From: CAIXSC01 sp046349915
GTDB taxonomy: Bacteria; Planctomycetota; Planctomycetia; Pirellulales; Pirellulaceae
DNA: 64,000 nt
NCBI GenBank assembly: GCA_046349915.1
Contig: JAXMBL010000003.1
Location: forward strand, 620,001-684,000
Direction: 5' to 3'
Positions 24,732-32,999 of the stretch are shown here, in pieces. Position 1 is the stretch's first letter, and each line of letters starts with the position of its first letter. The notes under the pieces were generated by a model, which searched no databases, was not told the DNA's origin, and was given only the letters and a program-made list of their open reading frames with translations. Both the position numbers and the translations under genes were made by a program.

Positions 24732-26426
24732 ATGTCGACTGATCCGTCGCAAGAACCGTCCGCTCCGCAGTCCGCCGATACGCCTGCTTCGGGAACACCC
24801 GCGAAGCCGGGCGAGGCTTCCAGAAAGCCTCCTCTCGCGGCTCGTCGACCCATGCCAGGCGCTCCGCAGCGCCGCCATTTCACCAGCGCCCCGACTCCCA
24901 CCGTCGGACGCAACGCGCCGAACCTGCGCCCCAAGCCGTCGCCAGCGGCGACGCCGGCCCCCGCGCCGATCACCGATTCCAGCGATGAAGTCGAAGAGGC
25001 GACCGGGGAACTGGGGGCGATTCCTGCTGGGGCAGCTCCCGAGTCGACGGCAGGCTCAGGCTCTCCAGCGGCTACTGGACCGGGCCCGTTGGCGCTGGCC
25101 AGTGAAGGTGGCGGACCGAGCGGCGGGAAGGGGAAGAAGCGAGTCGGCAAAGTCGATCCTACGACGGCTGAACTGAAAGTACCTCCGCCTCCCAAGCCCA
25201 ATCGTCGCGAAAAGCTGTCGGCTGATTTGGAAGCTGAGTTGGAAGCGGCTCTCGGCGGTCGCTCGCTCGAACAAGTGATTGGAGAAGGCGCCGCGGCGGC
25301 CGGTAAGGAACTGGCTGAGCTCGATTCACGTCGTTCGGCGACCGTGGTGCGAGTGCACGGCGACAACGTCTTCTTCCTGTTGAACGGACGCAATGAAGGC
25401 GTGGCTTCGGTGCGACAGTTCACCACGCCGCCGAACCCGGGCCAGGCGTTCGATGTGATTGTGAAGAGCTTCAACGCCGAGGATGGGCTGTACGAGTTGC
25501 ACATTCCGGGCGCCTCGATCGAGGTGGGAGATTGGTCCGATTTGAACGAAGGGTCGATTGTCGAAGCCAAAGTCACTGGCTCGAACACGGGCGGCCTGGA
25601 GTGCATGGTCAACAACATTCGCGGGTTTATCCCGGTGAGTCAGGTGGCCTTGTACCGTATTGAGAACACGGCCGAGTTCGTGGGGCAGAAGTTAGTGTGC
25701 GTGGTGACCGAAGCCAATCCTCAGCGCCGCAACTTGGTGCTGAGCCGCCGAGCGGTCTTGGAACGCGAGAAAGAAGAGACTCGGCGCAAGTTCTACGAAG
25801 AACTCCAAGTGGGGCAGGTGCGGGAAGGCGTGGTGCGCAAGATCGAGGACTTCGGCGCCTTCATCGACATGGGTGGGGCCGACGGTTTGGTGCACGTCAG
25901 TCAGATGAGTTGGGATCGGGTGAAGAATCCGCGAGATGTGGTGAAGGAAGGACAGAAGGTGCAGGTGCGAGTCGAGAAGATCGACACGCAGACCGGCAAG
26001 ATCGGTCTGTCGCTCCGCAGCCTGCAGGAGAACCCGTGGACTGATATCGACTCGCGTTTCCCGATTGGCGCCACGGTGCGCGGCACGGTCACTCGCCTGG
26101 CCAACTTCGGTGCGTTCGTCAAGTTGGCCGTGGGGGTCGAAGGGCTGATTCACATCTCGGAGTTGTCGAACGTTCGCGTGAGCCAAGTGGCCAAGGTGGT
26201 GCAGGAAGGCCAAGAAGTCGAAGTCAAAATCCTGTCGGTCGATCGCGAGAATCAACGCATTGGGTTGTCGTTAAAGGCGGCGCAAGCGGCGCCGGTCGTG
26301 GCCGAGGCGCCGAAAGAAGAGCCTGAAGAACCGCTCCGCAAGCCCGCGGTGAAGAAGCGGCCGGGACCGCTGAAGGGTGGTTTTGACAGTAAGGGCGACG
26401 GCGAAAAGCTGGGGCTCAAGTGGTAA
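24732..26426 (+). CDS. S1-domain RNA-binding protein (ribosomal protein S1-like)
   Basis: About 564 residues. The first 180 are Pro/Ala-rich and disordered. Four S1-type OB domains follow: a degenerate one ('SATVVRVHGDNVFFLLNG'), one with 'GSIVEAKVTGSNTGGLECMV', a canonical one with 'GVVRKIEDFGAFIDMGGADG' and 'VHVSQMSWDRVKNP', and a last with 'GTVTRLANFGAFVKLAVGVE' and 'IHISELSNVRVSQV'. This fits a short S1-like translation factor or a general RNA chaperone. The frame permits GTG 24729 or ATG 24732; ATG is preferred. A 10-bp hairpin lies between it and the convergent DUF3127 gene. Confidence 0.88.
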   Translation: MSTDPSQEPSAPQSADTPASGTPAKPGEASRKPPLAARRPMPGAPQRRHFTSAPTPTVGRNAPNLRPKPSPAATPAPAPITDSSDEVEEATGELGAIPAGAAPESTAGSGSPAATGPGPLALASEGGGPSGGKGKKRVGKVDPTTAELKVPPPPKPNRREKLSADLEAELEAALGGRSLEQVIGEGAAAAGKELAELDSRRSATVVRVHGDNVFFLLNGRNEGVASVRQFTTPPNPGQAFDVIVKSFNAEDGLYELHIPGASIEVGDWSDLNEGSIVEAKVTGSNTGGLECMVNNIRGFIPVSQVALYRIENTAEFVGQKLVCVVTEANPQRRNLVLSRRAVLEREKEETRRKFYEELQVGQVREGVVRKIEDFGAFIDMGGADGLVHVSQMSWDRVKNPRDVVKEGQKVQVRVEKIDTQTGKIGLSLRSLQENPWTDIDSRFPIGATVRGTVTRLANFGAFVKLAVGVEGLIHISELSNVRVSQVAKVVQEGQEVEVKILSVDRENQRIGLSLKAAQAAPVVAEAPKEEPEEPLRKPAVKKRPGPLKGGFDSKGDGEKLGLKW

Positions 26427-26455
26427 TAGGCGGAGGGAACGTTCGCCGACGAAAA

Positions 26456-26481
26456 CGACACGCCGCAAGGACGGCGTGTCG
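26456..26481. terminator. Terminator hairpin between convergent genes
   Basis: A perfect 10-bp stem CGACACGCCG/CGGCGTGTCG with a 6-nt loop lies between the S1 gene (plus) and the DUF3127 gene (minus). On the minus strand it is followed by TTTTC, so it best fits termination of the minus-strand transcript; it may act in both directions. Confidence 0.65.
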
Positions 26482-26524
26482 TGGTGGATCGCACGGTCGG
26501 AAAGCGACTGGCAAGTCGCCCCGC

Positions 26525-26902
26525 TTAGAACGGAACGTCTTCCTCGCCCGAGGCCGATTCGTTGAAGGCGTCGTTTGGGTCGACATTGGGGCCTCCGCCG
26601 CCGCCTTTGCCGCTGACAACCTTGAAGCCCGTGGCTTCGGCGCTCAGGAAGAACTTCACTTCGCTTTGCGGATCTTTCTGCCACTTCCGGCCGTTCAGCC
26701 GGTAGCCGATCTCGACTTCATCTCCCACCTGCATGTCATCGACGCGGTCGCATCCGTCGTTGGTGAACTCGATGGGAATGTAGTTCGTGAAGCGTCCGCC
26801 GCTTTGCTCGACCACGACTGTCCGCTTGCGGAAGCCCTTTTGACCGAAAGTCTTGGTCGATTCGATCAAGTGGACGACACCCCGCACCTTTGCTTCGCTC
26901 AT
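26525..26902 (-). CDS. DUF3127-family protein with SSB-like acidic tail
   Basis: The 125-residue protein fits the DUF3127 family ('VRGVVHLIESTKTFGQKGF', 'RKRTVVVEQ', 'IPIEFTNDGCDRVDD', 'VGDEVEIGYRLNGRKW'), predicted to form an OB-like beta barrel. After a Gly-rich linker it ends in 'ESASGEEDVPF'. That acidic tip closely resembles the C-terminal peptide (DDDIPF-like) with which single-stranded DNA-binding proteins recruit partners. A single-strand nucleic-acid-binding role is therefore inferred. There is no convincing Shine-Dalgarno before ATG 26902. It is convergent with the S1 gene and divergent from uup. Confidence 0.8.
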   Translation of the reverse strand: MSEAKVRGVVHLIESTKTFGQKGFRKRTVVVEQSGGRFTNYIPIEFTNDGCDRVDDMQVGDEVEIGYRLNGRKWQKDPQSEVKFFLSAEATGFKVVSGKGGGGGPNVDPNDAFNESASGEEDVPF

Positions 26903-27096
26903 TGCCGATAGATCCCGAACTCGATGGAACTAGAAAAACGTGACTTGATGTTGTCCGAGCCGCGATGGCCTCGAAAGGGCCCTCCACGCCGGATCATTAC
27001 CAGATTGGAACGGTTTTCCCGTCGCACTTCAATCCGTCGCACTTCAATCCTCCGCTGTTCGCGCGGCTCGGCCGCTTAAGGATTCCGCTCACTGCC

Positions 27097-28980
27097 ATGC
27101 CTCTGATCACGCTCAAGGAACTCAGCCTCCGTTTCCGTGGACCCGCGTTGCTGGATGGCGTCAGCAGCGTGATCGAACCGGGGGACCGCATCGGCCTGCT
27201 GGGTCGCAACGGTTCGGGCAAAACCACGCTGATGCGAATTCTGAGCGGCGCCCAGCAGCCGGATCACGGGGAGGTGTTGTACGGGCCGGGAGTGCGCATG
27301 GCGCTCTTGCCGCAAGACGTGCCTAGCGACATTACGGGGCGAGTGGTCGAGGTGATTGCGGCGGGGCTGGAAGGGCATAAAGTCGCTTGCGCCGACGAAC
27401 ATGGCTCGAATTGGCTGGCCGAACAGAAACTGGAAGCGATCGTCAGTCGCATGGAATTGGACGGTGAGGCTGAATTTGGTGCATTGTCGTCCGGGATGAA
27501 GCGCCGAGTTTTGCTGGCGCGGGCGCTGGTGGCCGATCCCGATTTCCTGTTGCTGGACGAACCGACCAACCATCTGGATGTCGACGCCATTACCTGGCTG
27601 GAGGACTTTCTGTCGCGTTGGAATGGGTCGTACATGTTCGTGACGCACGATCGAGTGTTTCTCCAACGGCTGGCACGGCGGATTTGGGAACTCGACCGCG
27701 GCAAGCTGCTCGACTGGGCCTGCGACTATGAGACGTTTCTGACTCGCAAGGAAGAAGTGCTCGCCGCCGAAGAAAAACAAAACGCCCTGTTCGACAAGAA
27801 ACTCGCGGAAGAAGAAGTCTGGATACGCCAAGGAATCAAGGCTCGACGCACTCGGAATGAAGGGCGAGTGCGGGCGTTGGAGCAGATGCGACGCGATCGG
27901 AGCGATCGTCGCGAACGAGTTGGCAAGGTGAAACTAGAGATTCAAGAAGCACAGCGCAGCGGAACGTTGGTGGCCCGGCTGGACAACGTTTCGTTCACGT
28001 ATGGCGACCGTCCGATCCTGTCGGATTTTTCCACCACGATTCTGCGTGGAGACAAGGTGGGAATCATCGGCCCCAATGGCGCCGGCAAATCGACGTTGCT
28101 CAAGGTCCTGCTTGGCCAACTGGCGCCCCAGCAAGGGACTGTGCGTTTGGGAACGAATCTGCAGATCGCTTACTTCGATCAATTGCGTCAGCAATTGGAC
28201 GAAGAGAAGTCGGTGCAAGAAAACGTCGGCGATGGATACGACACGATTCATGTCGGTGGTCAATCGCGGCATGTGATCGGGTATCTCAAGGATTTTCTGT
28301 TCAGTGCGGAACGAGCCAGAACGCAGGTCCGCTTTCTGTCGGGCGGCGAGCGGAATCGAGTGCTTCTGGCGAAGTTGTTCGCGAAGGCGGCCAATATCGT
28401 GGTGCTGGACGAACCTACCAACGATCTGGACGCGGAGACGTTGGAGTTGCTGGAGCAGAGACTGGTCGAGTTTGGAGGGACGATTCTGGTGGTCAGCCAC
28501 GACCGCGCATTCTTGAACAACGTGGCGACCAGCACGATTGCGTTTGAACCTGGCGGGGTGCGCGAATACGTCGGGGGCTACGACGATTGGTTGCGTCAAC
28601 GCATGCCGCCTGCCGCGGGAGGCAACGCGAATACATCCGCGAAAGCCAACGCGAACGGAACCAAGCGAACGAATGGCTCGCCGGCGAACGAAGGGAAGAA
28701 GAGCACAGGCAGCTCGACCGAAGGGCTGAATTCACTCGAGTCGGCCGCCCCTAAACCGCCGAAGAAGTTGTCGTTCAAGGAACGGCAGGAGTTGGCGTCA
28801 TTGCCCGCGCGTATTGAAGCGCTGGAGACTCAGATCGCGGCACTCCATATCAGCTTCTCCGCGCCTGAGTTCTACCGCCAACCGGGCGATGTGATCGCAA
28901 AAGAGCAGGCGAAGCTGGCCGCCGCCGAAGCCGAGTTGGCCGCGGCGCTCGAACGTTGGTTGGCCCTTGAGGAAGGGTAG
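27097..28980 (+). CDS. uup: ABC-F family ATPase, Uup type
   Basis: About 627 residues with two ABC modules and no membrane segments. Module 1 has Walker A 'GLLGRNGSGKTTLMRI' and an atypical signature 'LSSGMKRRVLLARALVADP'. Module 2 has 'GIIGPNGAGKSTLLKVLLG' and the canonical signature 'LSGGERNRVLLAKLFAK'. Both modules show 'LLLDEPTNHLD' or 'VVLDEPTNDLD'. A C-terminal coiled coil ('SFKERQELASLPARIEALET') is diagnostic of Uup, which acts on ribosomes or branched DNA and limits precise transposon excision. ATG 27097 begins the ABC homology; the upstream 44 codons are unlike the family. Confidence 0.93.
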   Translation: MPLITLKELSLRFRGPALLDGVSSVIEPGDRIGLLGRNGSGKTTLMRILSGAQQPDHGEVLYGPGVRMALLPQDVPSDITGRVVEVIAAGLEGHKVACADEHGSNWLAEQKLEAIVSRMELDGEAEFGALSSGMKRRVLLARALVADPDFLLLDEPTNHLDVDAITWLEDFLSRWNGSYMFVTHDRVFLQRLARRIWELDRGKLLDWACDYETFLTRKEEVLAAEEKQNALFDKKLAEEEVWIRQGIKARRTRNEGRVRALEQMRRDRSDRRERVGKVKLEIQEAQRSGTLVARLDNVSFTYGDRPILSDFSTTILRGDKVGIIGPNGAGKSTLLKVLLGQLAPQQGTVRLGTNLQIAYFDQLRQQLDEEKSVQENVGDGYDTIHVGGQSRHVIGYLKDFLFSAERARTQVRFLSGGERNRVLLAKLFAKAANIVVLDEPTNDLDAETLELLEQRLVEFGGTILVVSHDRAFLNNVATSTIAFEPGGVREYVGGYDDWLRQRMPPAAGGNANTSAKANANGTKRTNGSPANEGKKSTGSSTEGLNSLESAAPKPPKKLSFKERQELASLPARIEALETQIAALHISFSAPEFYRQPGDVIAKEQAKLAAAEAELAAALERWLALEEG

Positions 28981-29008
28981 GGTTAGGACAACGCTCGATA
29001 GGGACCAA

Positions 29009-29608
29009 TCATCCCCAGCGTGAATCGTCCCAGAGGTCGGTCTCCGTCCAAATCACTTTGGCTATGTCAGTATTCGTCCATACAACGTCCGTGATGTCGG
29101 TTTCCCGGAAGTCCGCGATTCTCACATCGGCGTCGCTAATTCGAGCACCACGGAGACAGGCTCGGTAGAAACTAGCGCCCCGCAGGTCCGTCTCTGCAAG
29201 GTTCGCGCGAGTCAGGTCGCAATCAACCAGATCGGCGTGGGTCATTCGAGCGGCATATAAGTCTGCGTCTACCAAGACGGCGGAAGACAAGTCCGCTTTG
29301 CGGAGGTCCGAGTGTCGAAGACTTGCGGCATGGAGATTCGCGGACGCCAGCACGGCGCCTACCAGGGCCGCCCAGCGGAGAATTCCGCCTGTCAGGCGAG
29401 CGGCAGTAAAATTCGCCTGTCTAAGCACTGCTTTGCTGAAACAGCAGCCTGACAAATCAGCGCCGCAAAAACGACTGCCTGTCAAGTGTGCGCCCTCGAG
29501 CATAGCGCCGGCGAGATTCGCTTCACAGAAATCGGCGTTCGGCAAGATTATCCCGCGAAAATCACGTCGTCCTCTCGCATAATAAAGCAATAGTTCATCT
29601 CTATTCAT
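29009..29608 (-). CDS. Pentapeptide-repeat protein
   Basis: About 199 residues made almost wholly of A(D/N)LXX pentapeptides: 'ADFCEANLAGAMLEGAHL', 'ADLSGCCFSKAVLRQANF', 'ANLHAASLRHSDLRKADL', 'ADLVDCDLTRANLAETDL'. It should fold as a right-handed quadrilateral beta helix. No signal peptide is seen, so it is cytoplasmic. Known members mimic DNA and protect gyrase or act as binding modules; nothing here specifies which. CAGGAG lies seven bases before ATG 29608. It ends 28 nt from the convergent uup gene. Confidence 0.9.
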   Translation of the reverse strand: MNRDELLLYYARGRRDFRGIILPNADFCEANLAGAMLEGAHLTGSRFCGADLSGCCFSKAVLRQANFTAARLTGGILRWAALVGAVLASANLHAASLRHSDLRKADLSSAVLVDADLYAARMTHADLVDCDLTRANLAETDLRGASFYRACLRGARISDADVRIADFRETDITDVVWTNTDIAKVIWTETDLWDDSRWG

Positions 29609-29771
29609 GAACAACTCCTGCTAGTTTGGTTGCCGGTGTGGCTACCGGTTTGGCTTGGTCTCTAATCTCGATGCCCGGAGTTGCGTAGATTGCCGCTCAC
29701 CGCCTTGCTTGTCCTCATTCGCGACTGCCGTCTAAACGAGTTCGTTGTGAAGTCTCTTTCGGACATTATCC

Positions 29772-30200
29772 TCAACGCATCTTCTCTTTCAGCAACTCGT
29801 GAATGACGTGGTTAAAGTAGGCGCCGCGGATCTCCAAGGCGCCGCGACCGGTCGACCAATAGCGACTATTGCTCGACACCGTCACACGAACCGTTTCGCC
29901 CGAGGGGAAGTTGAAGTAAATCTCATACTTCGGCTTCCACATCGCCATCCCTTCGCCCGCGGGTCGCGAGCGGTAATTGGGGAAGCATGACTGAAACACC
30001 GCGATCTGGCTCTCTTGCTCTAACCGAATCGCCATCAACTTGCCTTCGAGTTCAAACACCACCAGCACGTTGTTGGGTTCCAACTCACGCAGCGACTTGG
30101 TCGCCGGTTCTTGTGCGTGAGTAAGCGTGGTTGTCAGAGCGAGCCACGCGATTAGAAAAGGAAGCAAGACGCGTCTACCGCTGGAAAGGAAACGCCTCAT
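29772..30200 (-). CDS. Small secreted protein of unknown function
   Basis: About 142 residues. A signal peptide ('RRVLLPFLIAWLALTTTLTHA') leads into a mature domain of alternating strands ('NVLVVFELEGKLMAIRLEQE', 'YEIYFNFPSGETVRVTVSS'), probably a small beta-rich fold. GAGGAG nine bases before ATG 30200 supports this start over an ATG five codons upstream. I do not recognise the family. It is divergent from the Gfo/Idh/MocA gene. Confidence 0.65.
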   Translation of the reverse strand: MRRFLSSGRRVLLPFLIAWLALTTTLTHAQEPATKSLRELEPNNVLVVFELEGKLMAIRLEQESQIAVFQSCFPNYRSRPAGEGMAMWKPKYEIYFNFPSGETVRVTVSSNSRYWSTGRGALEIRGAYFNHVIHELLKEKMR

Positions 30201-30386
30201 GGTGCGACTCCTCATGTCAGAGTAACTCTCGATCTATTCTTCAGCCTACGCCGTCTCACCAGACGACACAAGCGTCGCGCCGGCCTGGCTCGCCCCACTC
30301 GCATGCGTCCCGCTACAATGCGACATCTTGAGTGACTCGCGGTGACGGATGGTTGGTTCCTTCTGGCGACTGGGGAGATGCAATCC

Positions 30387-31574
30387 ATGGATGAGAATCG
30401 CAGGCAATGGCTCAGGCGATCGGGCGGGCAAGTCGCGGCGATCGGTGCGGCGGCCTTCGGCAGCGTGGCGACATCGAACCACTCGTCGCTGACCTCCTTG
30501 GCGAATGCCGCCGACAATGGGACGCCTCGCACTCCGCCTGATGGCAAGGCTTGGCGAGTAGGTGTGATTTCGTCGCGTATTCGGGGCAAGCCGCAGCGGA
30601 TCAATGGGCACACTTGGCATTTTGCCCAGTACTTGCATCCCACGATCGACCTGAAGACCGCTCAAAAGCACCTCGATCCAGGCAATCAGAAGTACTTCGA
30701 GGCGATTGTGCGCAATCCGGCGTGCAACTTCGGCATTCTGCCGTTTCCTGACACTCGAATCACGCACTACTACGAAGCCGACCCCGAGATCGCTCGCCTG
30801 TTCGCCGACTCATTTCCAGGAGTCCAAGTCGCGACCTCGCTAGAGAAAATGGCGGATGAAGTGGATGCGGTCTGGTTGGGCGACGCTTCGGGGACGGGCG
30901 ACGACCATTTCGACCTGCTCGCTCCAGCGCTGTCCAAAGGGTTGCCGACATTCTGTGACAAACCGATTGGCGAAACCGTCGCAGGGACTCGCAAGATCCT
31001 CGAGTTTGCTCGCCAACATCACGCGCCGCTCATGTCCGCCAGCATCTTCCGCTACGAATGGGGCGTCGAGGAAACTCGGCGACTACTGGCCGCCGGCGAA
31101 CTCGGAAAAATCGAGTACGTGATTGCCAGCATGGCCGGTGGCTACTCGCCCGAAGGTTGGTTCATCTATGGTCAGCATCCCTGCTGGTCGATTGTGACTC
31201 TGCTAGGCGCTGGAGTAGAGGCGGTCAGTCTGTACAGTCGAGGCGCCGCGGCACATGGGCTCGCCGTCTATCCTGATCGTCCACCCGCGGAGATCTGGTA
31301 CGGTCGACCTGACCTGGTTGGGAAATACAATGAGACGAGCGTCCACTTCCAAAAAGGCGTCTACCGATACGGACCGGCGATCGAGGGCAACTTTTGGTTC
31401 GGGCATCACTACGAAATGTTCAATATGGCTCGCGAATTTCGTGAAATGGTGCGCACTCGAGTGGAACCGGTCCCGCACGACGAAATTCTGGATGTGACCG
31501 CGATGATCCATGCGGGCGCCAAATCGCTCCGCGAAAAAAGCCGACTCGTAGAGTTGGCGGAAGTCAAAGCTTAG
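30387..31574 (+). CDS. Exported Gfo/Idh/MocA-family oxidoreductase
   Basis: About 395 residues. The N-terminus 'RRQWLRRSGGQVAAIGAAAF' is a Tat-type signal, as is common for this family in planctomycetes. The Rossmann-domain region includes 'KMADEVDAVWLGDASGTGDD' and 'SKGLPTFCDKPIGETVAG', the conserved lysine motif 'CDKPIG' of Gfo/Idh/MocA enzymes. The C-terminal domain has 'FRYEWGVEETRRLLAAGELG' and 'GQHPCWSIVTLLGAGVEAV'. It likely oxidises or epimerises a sugar or cyclitol with bound NAD(P). GGGGAG precedes ATG 30387. It lies about 100 nt before a sugar-isomerase-like gene on the same strand. Confidence 0.88.
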   Translation: MDENRRQWLRRSGGQVAAIGAAAFGSVATSNHSSLTSLANAADNGTPRTPPDGKAWRVGVISSRIRGKPQRINGHTWHFAQYLHPTIDLKTAQKHLDPGNQKYFEAIVRNPACNFGILPFPDTRITHYYEADPEIARLFADSFPGVQVATSLEKMADEVDAVWLGDASGTGDDHFDLLAPALSKGLPTFCDKPIGETVAGTRKILEFARQHHAPLMSASIFRYEWGVEETRRLLAAGELGKIEYVIASMAGGYSPEGWFIYGQHPCWSIVTLLGAGVEAVSLYSRGAAAHGLAVYPDRPPAEIWYGRPDLVGKYNETSVHFQKGVYRYGPAIEGNFWFGHHYEMFNMAREFREMVRTRVEPVPHDEILDVTAMIHAGAKSLREKSRLVELAEVKA

Positions 31575-31674
31575 TAAGCGACGACGTATCCAAAAACACA
31601 GACATTCGATAGTCCGATCAGAACACTATTACACACTCGCTCCCAACGATTTACTCACTTAGGAAATAACCTCC

Positions 31675-32862
31675 ATGACGCGCGACGATCAATCTCATCA
31701 CTCTCAGACTACGAATTCAACACCTGCTTCGGCACGGCGCTTGGAACGGCGTCGTTTTCTGGCGACTGCCGGGGCATGGACGAGTGCGTTGTCGTTGGGG
31801 GGAATGACGATGAATGGACTCTGGGGCGACGGGGCATTTGCGCAAACTCAAGATTCCGCCGCAAAACCGCCGCGGCGCAACATCAAATTGGGGATCGACA
31901 ATTTCGCGGTGCGAGCCATGGGGTGGAAAGCACCAGCATTGGTCGACTACGCGGCCGAACTGCAAGTTGATTCGCTCTTCATCTCGGATCTCGATGCATT
32001 TGAGAGCCTGGAGACTCCCTACCTTCAGACCATTCGTTCGAAAGCAGCCGACAAAGGACTGCAAATTCATGTAGGGACTTGGAGCATTTGTCCCAGCTCG
32101 ACCACCTTCCGTAAAACTTGGGGGACGGCCGAAGAGCACTTGTCGTTAGGGTTGCGAGTGGCTCGGGATCTGGGCTCGCCGGTCCTGCGAGTGATCCTGG
32201 GGAATGCAGGCGATCGTGCGACTCCCGGCGGCATCGAAGCGCGGATCGACGATACGGTGAAGGTTTGCAAAGCTTGCCGCTCCAAGTCGCTCGACCTGGG
32301 ACTAAAAATCGCCGTGGAGAATCATGCGGGCGATATGCAAGCTTGGGAATTGGTGGGACTAATCGAGCAAGCGGGCAAAGACTATGTCGGCGCTAACTTG
32401 GATTCGGGCAATGCCGTATGGACGCTCGAAGATCCACTCGCCAGCCTCGAACAACTCGGCCCGTATGCTCTGACGACGAGCCTACGGGATTCGGCGATTT
32501 GGGAGAGTGAAAAAGGCGTGACCGCTCAATGGACCGCGATGGGCGACGGCACGGTTGACCTGAAGAAGTACTTCGATCGATTCGCTCAACTGTGCCACGG
32601 CGTACCGGTTCATATCGAGACGATCTCGGGCTTCAATCGCGAGTTCCCAATTTGGTCGGATGATTTCTGGAAGACTTATCCCAAGGGGCGAGCTCGCGAT
32701 TTGGCTCGCTTTCTTGCCCTGGCTAAGAATGGCAAGCCGCGATCCGCTTGGTCGCCGCCCGCGGACAAGGATCGCAAGGTGGCGGATCAGGAGTACCAGC
32801 GGGAGCAGATCGAGCGGAGCATTCGCTACTGTAAAGAGCAGTTAGGCTTGGGGCTGCGGTAA
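31675..32862 (+). CDS. Exported sugar phosphate isomerase/epimerase-like protein
   Basis: The 395-residue protein starts with a Tat-like signal ('RRFLATAGAWTSALSLGG'). The body is a xylose-isomerase-like TIM barrel: 'KLGIDNFAVRAMGWK', 'LGLKIAVENHAGDMQAWELV', 'YVGANLDSGNAVWTLEDP', 'VPVHIETISGFNREFPIW'. The acidic and His residues on these strands match metal ligands of the AP-endonuclease-2-like family. It probably works with the preceding Gfo/Idh/MocA enzyme on periplasmic carbohydrate derivatives. The start is ATG 31675. An 11-bp hairpin follows the stop. Confidence 0.85.
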   Translation: MTRDDQSHHSQTTNSTPASARRLERRRFLATAGAWTSALSLGGMTMNGLWGDGAFAQTQDSAAKPPRRNIKLGIDNFAVRAMGWKAPALVDYAAELQVDSLFISDLDAFESLETPYLQTIRSKAADKGLQIHVGTWSICPSSTTFRKTWGTAEEHLSLGLRVARDLGSPVLRVILGNAGDRATPGGIEARIDDTVKVCKACRSKSLDLGLKIAVENHAGDMQAWELVGLIEQAGKDYVGANLDSGNAVWTLEDPLASLEQLGPYALTTSLRDSAIWESEKGVTAQWTAMGDGTVDLKKYFDRFAQLCHGVPVHIETISGFNREFPIWSDDFWKTYPKGRARDLARFLALAKNGKPRSAWSPPADKDRKVADQEYQREQIERSIRYCKEQLGLGLR

Positions 32863-32869
32863 ATGCGGC

Positions 32870-32899
32870 AAGAGTAGGAATTCTCAACTTCCTACTCTT
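32870..32899. terminator. Terminator-like hairpin between convergent genes
   Basis: Perfect 11-bp arms AAGAGTAGGAA and TTCCTACTCTT flank an 8-nt loop, starting 7 nt after the isomerase-like gene. There is no strong U-run on either strand. Its position between convergent genes supports a transcript end. Confidence 0.6.
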
Positions 32900-32999
32900 A
32901 ATGTTCCACGGGGCGGCGGGGTGACGACTCGTGAGCGATCACAAGTCGACCTGCAATCCACTCGCCGCCCGATTGCCCGATTCGTTCAACGACGCACCG

